Assembly (NCBI GenBank): GCA_000799755.1
Contig: JUHI01000016.1
Coordinates: 1 to 64,000, forward strand
Length of the DNA: 64,000 nucleotides
Direction: 5' to 3'
Source: Martinezella tropici
GTDB taxonomy: Bacteria; Pseudomonadota; Alphaproteobacteria; Rhizobiales; Rhizobiaceae
In this document: piece by piece, positions 58,491 through 64,000 of the stretch
Layout: each line of letters opens with the position of its first letter
Position numbering within the stretch: position 1 is the first letter of the stretch
Notes under the pieces: generated by a model
Seen by the model: the letters and a program-made list of their open reading frames with translations, nothing else
What the model was told of the DNA's origin: nothing
The model's database searches: none
Translations under genes and position numbers: made by a program

Positions 58491-59552
58491 TCAGGCCGCT
58501 CGCAGCCACTCGACATTCCAGGCGGAGAGCCGCCCTTCGATCGCGCCGCTGTCCATCATCACTCGGATTTCGATCGGCGCACGCGGATCGGTCACATCCA
58601 CAGGCACTGCGGCTTCGAAGGAGCCGGTGCCCTGCGGGCAGACCCGCAAGCTTCCAAGCAATTCTGTAGCATGCACCTCAACGGTGAAGATTTGCCCGTG
58701 GCAGTCTTCATCGACATCGAAAATGAATTTCGCATTCCAGCGCCCCGGTGGCAAATGAAGATAGGGGCCATAGATGAGGCAACGGGCTCCCCCGGCCAGA
58801 TCGACAAGATTGTCCAGGGCGTGTCCCAAACTATCGCCAGAGAGAAATGCCTCCTGTGGCCAGAAGATGGTGCCGCCCGAGTTCTCCCGTCGTCCGAACT
58901 CCAGAGGACAAAGAATCTTCCTCGCCGTCTCACGCAGCGCTTCGCTGACTTCCGGCACCACCTCTCGCGGCGTCAAGTATCCTGCGATGACAGCCGCGGC
59001 AGCCTCCTCCAGCTTCGGCGCGTTGGCGAGCAATGGCTGCCCGGAGGGCGACATCGACATGCCGACCTGCAGCAGCGCATTGGCGATCTGCTCCAGTTTC
59101 AGATCGGTGCTGAGGTGCCTGTCGATGGTCTTCAGAAGCAGGTCTATGCCGCTGCTTTGATCGACGTCATTGCGGCGCAAGACGAGCGCTCCGGAGGCGC
59201 CCGCGAGCGGCTCGAGGCAGGCAAGGCTCGCCGAGACCACCCTTACCAGACCGATATCCCGCTGCTCGGTCGCCCGGGCGAGATAGGAAACCGCATCGAC
59301 AGGATCCTCGAGAAACAGCAGAAAGGGCACATTGACCCGAAGGATCAGCTCCGAAAGCTTGGGTTCGGGAAACTGCGAGACGAGTACGGCATTCTTGCCC
59401 GACTGCGCGACGACATGCTGCCTGAGCTCGTCAACCGTATCCGTCGCGATGATCGCATAATCGCCGAAGGCCTCACGCGCAAGAGCATGAACCGCGGCGA
59501 CGCCCCAGGAGGACATGACGCCAGGCATGCCGAACGCAAAGAGGATGGTCAT
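58491..59552 (-). CDS. unknown protein of the exopolysaccharide segment
   Basis: A 353-residue protein beginning MTILFAFGMPGVMSSWGVA. It has a Rossmann-like first third (ILRVNVPFLLFLEDPVDAV), a helical middle part and a beta-rich last 100 residues (GPYLHLPPGRWNAKFIFDV, FTVEVHATELLGSLRVCP) that look like a carbohydrate-binding or jelly-roll fold. I do not recognise a family. It follows the glycosyltransferase gene by 15 bp, so it is likely part of polysaccharide synthesis (inference). Confidence 0.65.
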   Translation of the reverse strand: MTILFAFGMPGVMSSWGVAAVHALAREAFGDYAIIATDTVDELRQHVVAQSGKNAVLVSQFPEPKLSELILRVNVPFLLFLEDPVDAVSYLARATEQRDIGLVRVVSASLACLEPLAGASGALVLRRNDVDQSSGIDLLLKTIDRHLSTDLKLEQIANALLQVGMSMSPSGQPLLANAPKLEEAAAAVIAGYLTPREVVPEVSEALRETARKILCPLEFGRRENSGGTIFWPQEAFLSGDSLGHALDNLVDLAGGARCLIYGPYLHLPPGRWNAKFIFDVDEDCHGQIFTVEVHATELLGSLRVCPQGTGSFEAAVPVDVTDPRAPIEIRVMMDSGAIEGRLSAWNVEWLRAA

Positions 59553-59567
59553 GGCCAACTCCTCCGA

Positions 59568-60893
59568 CTATCCGTTGAGAAGGGTATCATAGAGCGTGCC
59601 CACCTTCTGCTGATATCGATCCGGTGAGAAGCGGGCTGCCTGCCTGGGGCCGGACTTGGCAAAGGAGGCGCATAGCCCGTCATCCTGATCCAGGCTAACG
59701 ATCGCCTTGCGCATTTCCTCGGTGTCGTAGGGGTCGACCAGCAGCGCCGCGTTCCCGGCGATTTCGGGGATAGAACCTTCGGTGGAGCTCAGGACCGGCG
59801 TTCCGAGCTGCATGGATTCGAGCACCGGCAGGCCGAAGCCCTCGTATAGCGAGGGAAACAAGACCGCACGCGCTCCCCTGATCAGGCTGATGAGCAAAGG
59901 ATAGGAAACGAAGTCGAAGCGCTGGATCTGCCGTTGCGGCAGGATGCGGTCTTCTGCGCGAAGATAGAAACGGAAGCGATCGTCATCAATGAGCTGCTGT
60001 GTCTCCGCACCCTTCCACCCCGGCGCGCCGACGATAATGAGCGGCTTGGTCGTCTTCGCAGCAAGATATGCTTCGATCAGTCGCGAGATATTCTTCTTCG
60101 GTTCGAAAGCGCCGAAGAACAGGAAATAGCCTTTCCAGTCGAGATGAAAGATGCCAGCGATCTCGTCGGCAATCACATCGGCTGGCTTCTCGCGAAGCCA
60201 CTCCGGCACGTGAACCGCCTGATAGGTATTGCTGACCCGCGCCTCGTCCGCGCCGAGAACCTTGATGATATCGGCACGCGAAGTTTCGGACACGGTCACG
60301 ATATGGTCAGCGCGCCTGACCAGCGAGCGCAGCATCTTGTAGTGATAGCGTTTGTCGTCCTCGGTCAGATAGGGCAGCCGCAACGGAACCAGATCGTGAA
60401 TCGTGTAGACGTTCAGCGCCCTCTTCGCCGCGATCGGCATCGGATAGGTGCAGTGAAGAAGATCCGGCTGCGCATCGAATTTCATTGTAAGATTGTTGCC
60501 GTAGCGCTTGAAATGATAACGCGCGAGTTGAAACAGATCGTTGGCGGCGTAGACGGTATCGGATACACCGAATTGCGATTGCAGCGATCTCAGGATGACC
60601 GTGCCGCTCAATGGAATGGCAACCGGCTTGATGCCGAACGGAGCCGCGACGCGCCGACGCAGCCAGCGCCGGCCAACCGCGATCGCGCCGGGGACGCGAG
60701 CGCTGGCATCGTCGAACAACAAAACCTCCCGCAAGACCGGGTCCTTCGGGACGTTTCCGGGAATTCCGTGGACGACGCCGGTCTGATAGCCGAGGGACTG
60801 GGCTGTTGACATCAGGCTGCGCGTGTAGGTCGCAACACCCGTACCCTTCTTTAGGGAAAGATTAAGGCCGTCGTAGAGGATCGTATGGCTCAC
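59568..60893 (-). CDS. family 1 (GT4) glycosyltransferase
   Basis: The 441-residue GT-B glycosyltransferase has an N-terminal acceptor domain (ILYDGLNLSLKKGTGVATYTRSL) and the donor half: YFLFFGAFEPKKNISRLIEAY, the EX7E region ALFPSLYEGFGLPVLESMQLGTPVL, and TEGSIPEIAGNAALLVDP. GTG 60893 is chosen because GAGAGGGACGGAA precedes it; a TTG at 60935 is the alternative. It transfers a sugar to a growing polysaccharide on the cytoplasmic side. Confidence 0.9.
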   Translation of the reverse strand: MSHTILYDGLNLSLKKGTGVATYTRSLMSTAQSLGYQTGVVHGIPGNVPKDPVLREVLLFDDASARVPGAIAVGRRWLRRRVAAPFGIKPVAIPLSGTVILRSLQSQFGVSDTVYAANDLFQLARYHFKRYGNNLTMKFDAQPDLLHCTYPMPIAAKRALNVYTIHDLVPLRLPYLTEDDKRYHYKMLRSLVRRADHIVTVSETSRADIIKVLGADEARVSNTYQAVHVPEWLREKPADVIADEIAGIFHLDWKGYFLFFGAFEPKKNISRLIEAYLAAKTTKPLIIVGAPGWKGAETQQLIDDDRFRFYLRAEDRILPQRQIQRFDFVSYPLLISLIRGARAVLFPSLYEGFGLPVLESMQLGTPVLSSTEGSIPEIAGNAALLVDPYDTEEMRKAIVSLDQDDGLCASFAKSGPRQAARFSPDRYQQKVGTLYDTLLNG

Positions 60894-60931
60894 TTCCGTC
60901 CCTCTCTTAATCTGGGCGCGCCTCCGCGCAT

Positions 60932-61795
60932 TCAAGCCGGCCTGTCACGCGAAAGGACGAGGAGCGAGTCATCACCCCCGTAATTCGTAAGCAGATCGTC
61001 GCTCTTCATGGGAATGGCCTCACCGCTGAAATCCAGACGCCGCAGCGAGCCGTAGATGCCGGCAAGCCGCTCAAGAAAGCCGCGTGCGTCGACATAACGA
61101 CCGGGATTGAATTCGACGACGAGCATCGGCTTGTGACGGGCAATGGTTTCGCCCATTCCCTCGATGATGGCCTCCTCCGCCCCTTCAGCATCGATCTTTA
61201 TGAAGTCGACGCGCGAGCAAGTGCCGCTCAATCGGTCCAGCGTCGTCACGGGAACCTTGATGACCGCGCCATCCTCGGCGCGAGGCATGAATGTCTCCTC
61301 GACTATCAAAGCATTCTTCGGCTCGCTATGGGGAACGTAAAGAGATGCCTCGCCCGATATCGCCGCGCCGAGCGCCAACCTTTCAATCCTGGTCCGGCCG
61401 AGCAGCCCATTGAGTTCGACGCTGCGACGCAAGAAATCAGCGGCATGAGGATTGGGTTCGACGGCGATCAACTCGCCCTTGGCGCCCACGAGTTCAGCAA
61501 ACAGAAGCGAGTAATAGCCGAAATTCGCGCCGACATCGATCGCGGTCATGCCGCGCTTGACATTACGGGCGCAGAACAGCGTCAGCCAGATTTCCCAGAA
61601 ACCATCCAGGAGAACATGCGATCCGAACCCCCTGTCGCGGGTGTCGACATAAAGCTTGTAGCGGCCGAGTACACGCACCAGAGCCGTGTGATCTCCGAGA
61701 TAGGCGCTGTTGACCCGCTGCAAGACGGCAGCCTCGGCCTGATGCCGGTCGAAGGCAATCAGCTCATGAAGATGTAGCAATGCCGAAGAACCCAT
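60932..61795 (-). CDS. FkbM-family methyltransferase
   Basis: The 287-residue protein has the SAM motif AIDVGANFGYYSLLFAELVG, then VEPNPHAADFLRRSVELN and VPVTTLDRL, and the FkbM signature DFIKIDAEGAEEAIIEGM. These enzymes O-methylate sugars in polysaccharides and natural products. It lies between the export lipoprotein and glycosyltransferase genes and probably methylates the same polymer (inference). Confidence 0.9.
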   Translation of the reverse strand: MGSSALLHLHELIAFDRHQAEAAVLQRVNSAYLGDHTALVRVLGRYKLYVDTRDRGFGSHVLLDGFWEIWLTLFCARNVKRGMTAIDVGANFGYYSLLFAELVGAKGELIAVEPNPHAADFLRRSVELNGLLGRTRIERLALGAAISGEASLYVPHSEPKNALIVEETFMPRAEDGAVIKVPVTTLDRLSGTCSRVDFIKIDAEGAEEAIIEGMGETIARHKPMLVVEFNPGRYVDARGFLERLAGIYGSLRRLDFSGEAIPMKSDDLLTNYGGDDSLLVLSRDRPA

Positions 61796-61887
61796 TTCAC
61801 CTCACTCGATCCAGCATGCCTTCTGTAGCCGGATAACATCATGAATTTTGTCGATCCCCGCGCGTCTCGTCCCTCCGTACGGTGTCC

Positions 61888-63060
61888 CTAGTTGGCCGTG
61901 GATGCAGCTATGCCGACCGACGCCGCTGACAGAGCAGTTCCGGTGACGCCCTGGAAGAGGCCCATGAATTTCTGGAAGTCGAGCGAGGACGCATTCGAAA
62001 CGTAGATGATATCCTTCGGCTGGACTTCGAAGTTGCGCATAGCGAGCAGAGTGCCGCCGTTTTTCATGTCAAACCGATAAACGATCGGAACGGGGCCGCC
62101 CCTGCGCAGCAGCGGATTGCTGGGCGCAACGACCTGCCTGGCAATATCGAGCGGCTCGTAGCGGAAGAGAAAAACGCCCGAGACGTCGGCGCGGTTGTCC
62201 TGCAATCCGCCGGCGCGGGCGACGGCGTTTGCCATGGTCAAGTGCTGCACGCTAAAGGGCACTTCGCCATTCTGGGCCGATGCGCCAAGAATCGTATAGG
62301 TCATCGGATCACGGATGACAGTCACAACGTCCTCGGGCCGCAATCTTACGTTTTCGCGCGGATTTTGAACAATTGCGGTGAACGGCATATGCGCCGTGCG
62401 GCGCCCGCGTGTCAGATAAACGACGCTGTCGTTGACCGCGGCGCGCAACCCACCGGCTGCCGCGATGGCATCGAGCACACGGTCGCCGGCTGGCGATAGT
62501 GCCACGCGCGCGCCTCCGGCAACCTCGCCTGTCACGGTTACCGTATTCGATACGCTCTGCTGCACGGTCACTAGCGCTTGCGGCTGCACCGCCTTGCCCG
62601 TAAGGCCGGAGACCACGGCTCGTTCGACGCCAGCAGGCGTCTTGCCGACCGCGCTGATACGTCCGGCATAGGGGATGCTGATCGTCCCGTCGCTGTTGAT
62701 GGTTTGCGGGGGAATGGTGACCGCGCTCCCGGTCGCTTGTTGCTGTCCCGAAGCGCTTGACGCCGTGCCGAACAGGCTTCCCGGCGGCGCCTCCCACAAG
62801 CTGACGGAGACGATGTCGCCGACGGCGATTCTCACGCCCGGATCGCGCGCGCCCTCACCGAACGCGGCCGCAAAGCTCGCCTCGGGGCGAGATGCGCTTC
62901 TGACCATCGCCGTCGATGTCACGTCGACCAGTGCGAAGGGCGGCACGGTGGTTGCCGCCGCCTCCTGCAATATGCGGGAGGCCTTGGGACCGGCCTCCGG
63001 TAATGCACAGCCCGTAAGAACGCAGGCGAGAACGCACAATAGTCCGAACTTCAACGGCAT
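61888..63060 (-). CDS. polysaccharide export outer-membrane lipoprotein (Wza/GumB-like)
   Basis: The 390-residue protein starts with a lipoprotein signal (lipobox VLTGC, Cys at about 18). It contains the export domain (VAVGDIVSVSLWEAP-like segment, SDGTISIPYAGRISAVGKTP) and SLBB repeats (VTGEVAGGARVALSPAGDRVLDAIAAAGG; ILGASAQNGEVPF). It forms the outer-membrane channel for exopolysaccharide. No Wzc/co-polymerase gene is in view. Confidence 0.92.
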   Translation of the reverse strand: MPLKFGLLCVLACVLTGCALPEAGPKASRILQEAAATTVPPFALVDVTSTAMVRSASRPEASFAAAFGEGARDPGVRIAVGDIVSVSLWEAPPGSLFGTASSASGQQQATGSAVTIPPQTINSDGTISIPYAGRISAVGKTPAGVERAVVSGLTGKAVQPQALVTVQQSVSNTVTVTGEVAGGARVALSPAGDRVLDAIAAAGGLRAAVNDSVVYLTRGRRTAHMPFTAIVQNPRENVRLRPEDVVTVIRDPMTYTILGASAQNGEVPFSVQHLTMANAVARAGGLQDNRADVSGVFLFRYEPLDIARQVVAPSNPLLRRGGPVPIVYRFDMKNGGTLLAMRNFEVQPKDIIYVSNASSLDFQKFMGLFQGVTGTALSAASVGIAASTAN

Positions 63061-63117
63061 CGACGATCCTGAATGGCATGGAGACAGTTTTGAATAGGCA
63101 TCATAGTGCCAGGCAGG

Positions 63118-64000
63118 CTAGGCCGTTCCAGCATCGTCGCTGCGCTCCCGGGTAAAACGAAGGATCGATGAAGGACTGGAGCCGTAGGCGTGTTTGTAGA
63201 GAACGGAGAAGCGCCCAGGATTGGAGAATTGCAGGCTCATGGCGAGATCGGTGATGCTTTCGGCCTGGCCGCCCTTGATGGCGCCATGTGCAGCAGCCAG
63301 CCGATAGTTGCAGAGTATTGCCATTGGCGTATCGCCGCGATAGGTCCTGAACATGCGCTGCAGCGCACGCGGGCTGCAGCTCGCAGCGTTTGCGAGATCC
63401 TCAAGCATGATGGCGTTGTGCAGATTGTCACGCATGAATGCCTCTGCCCTCAGAAGCTGCCGCGGTGCATTTTCCAGCGTGCCGCGATTGAAGGCATCGG
63501 AGAGATTGTGAGGCAGCTTGGCAAACAATTTGACGAGTAAGAGCTCGCTATATGCCTTAGCGAGCATCATCCGTTCGGTTTGGCGGGCGGTCGTCAAATC
63601 CTTTTCGGCCTGACGCAGCGTTTGATAAAGCCCTTGCGCCCCGCCTTGGCGGAAGCTCACCGGCGCCAGCGCGAATTCCTGTACGTAAGGTTTGCCGGTC
63701 AGTTCTTCGAAATGCTGTCTGATCACGGCTTCCGGTATCTGGAAGAGCAACCACGAACTGCGCGGCTTGATCTCCAGCCGCTTGCCGGCGCGATCGCTGA
63801 TGCTGGCGACATTGTTGGCGGGAATGCGCAGGGATTTATGCATCCGCCGATGATTGATTTCAATCTCTCCGGCTAGAACGAAGACGATGCTGACGCGGGG
63901 CAGATCCTGTTTTGCAACCCCTTCCAGCCCGGCCGAATGCTCGGCGCTTATGATCGATGCCGATTGGAGCGGTTGCTTGCTGAACTTGAAGGAATAGTCG
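63118..64000 (-). CDS. AraC-family transcriptional regulator (N-terminus beyond window)
   Basis: The frame is open from the right edge to the stop at 63118 (about 293 residues), so the start is outside. The N-terminal part has an AraC-binding-2-like pattern (PRVSIVFVLAGEIEINHRRMHKSLRIP). The C-terminal part is a double helix-turn-helix (NAIMLEDLANAASCSPRALQRMFRTYRG, ESITDLAMSLQFSNPGRFSVLYKHAYG). It probably activates genes to the right or the exopolysaccharide genes (inference). Confidence 0.9.
   Translation of the reverse strand, partial: DYSFKFSKQPLQSASIISAEHSAGLEGVAKQDLPRVSIVFVLAGEIEINHRRMHKSLRIPANNVASISDRAGKRLEIKPRSSWLLFQIPEAVIRQHFEELTGKPYVQEFALAPVSFRQGGAQGLYQTLRQAEKDLTTARQTERMMLAKAYSELLLVKLFAKLPHNLSDAFNRGTLENAPRQLLRAEAFMRDNLHNAIMLEDLANAASCSPRALQRMFRTYRGDTPMAILCNYRLAAAHGAIKGGQAESITDLAMSLQFSNPGRFSVLYKHAYGSSPSSILRFTRERSDDAGTA

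Noticed and set aside
1..64000. Transposons, integrases, phage genes, tRNA or rRNA genes, plasmid replication genes
   Set aside because: I looked for transposase-like proteins, terminal inverted repeats, tRNA cloverleaf sequence and RepABC-type proteins and saw none.

Overview
The window reads as high-GC, densely packed accessory DNA from a Rhizobium-like alphaproteobacterium (family Rhizobiaceae is the best guess). The reasons are the gene families present: a rhizopine-catabolism-like (moc-like) module, periplasmic-binding-protein ABC sugar transporters with LacI, SorC and GntR regulators, DUF992, a Wza-type exopolysaccharide export lipoprotein and a membrane PQQ glucose dehydrogenase. I saw no rRNA, tRNA, CRISPR array, insertion sequence or replication origin. 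The first gene and the last gene are cut by the window edges.

Layout. (1) 1-6.6 kb: glutathione-dependent formaldehyde dehydrogenase (partial), a TIM-barrel isomerase/epimerase, an orphan sugar/inositol-type binding protein, a membrane di-iron hydroxylase, a LacI regulator, and a MocE-like Rieske ferredoxin overlapping its ferredoxin reductase. Together they look like an oxidative O-demethylation pathway: uptake, hydroxylation of a methyl ether, electron supply, formaldehyde disposal. (2) 6.8-8.4 kb: tautomerase, DUF2255 protein and aldo/keto reductase. (3) 8.5-15.8 kb: a sugar catabolic locus with HAD phosphatase and SorC regulator on one strand, and on the other a LacD/YihT-type aldolase, a ROK kinase fused to a second P-loop kinase-like domain, and a complete ribose-type ABC transporter. 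Two intergenic regions share the site CAATGT-N5-ACATG. (4) 15.9-21.1 kb: a compact operon of MaoC dehydratase, HutC-type GntR regulator, a histidine-ammonia-lyase homologue lacking the Ala-Ser-Gly cofactor triad, an ornithine-cyclodeaminase-like protein and a leaderless PhnD-type binding protein. A HutC-type operator overlaps its predicted -10. I could not assign this pathway and consider it the best candidate for an undescribed system.

(5) 21.2-27.2 kb: nucleoside 2-deoxyribosyltransferase, class III adenylate cyclase, DUF992 protein, peptidase T, a secreted glycine-rich repeat protein and a membrane-anchored hypothetical. (6) 28.0-34.4 kb: a minimal archaic-type chaperone-usher pilus operon (SCPU subunit, chaperone, usher, two-domain SCPU subunit), convergent with a diguanylate cyclase. 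(7) 34.8-46.1 kb: small envelope proteins, an acetyltransferase, two overlapping alpha/beta hydrolases, PQQ glucose dehydrogenase, DUF763, an aminotransferase divergent from a YheO-like regulator, a polysaccharide-lyase-like secreted protein, a possible small RNA with a strong terminator, and a zinc-ribbon protein. (8) 46.3-53.6 kb: a FadR-type regulator, a PLP sulfur-amino-acid-type enzyme and an ABC sugar transporter in one operon, with a convergent M24 peptidase. (9) 54.0-58.3 kb: a Spy-like periplasmic protein, a glutathione transferase and a two-component system. (10) 58.5-64.0 kb: an exopolysaccharide segment (unknown protein, glycosyltransferase, FkbM methyltransferase, Wza-like export lipoprotein) and a truncated AraC regulator.

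All functional calls come from reading the translated sequence and recognising motifs. No database search was run.
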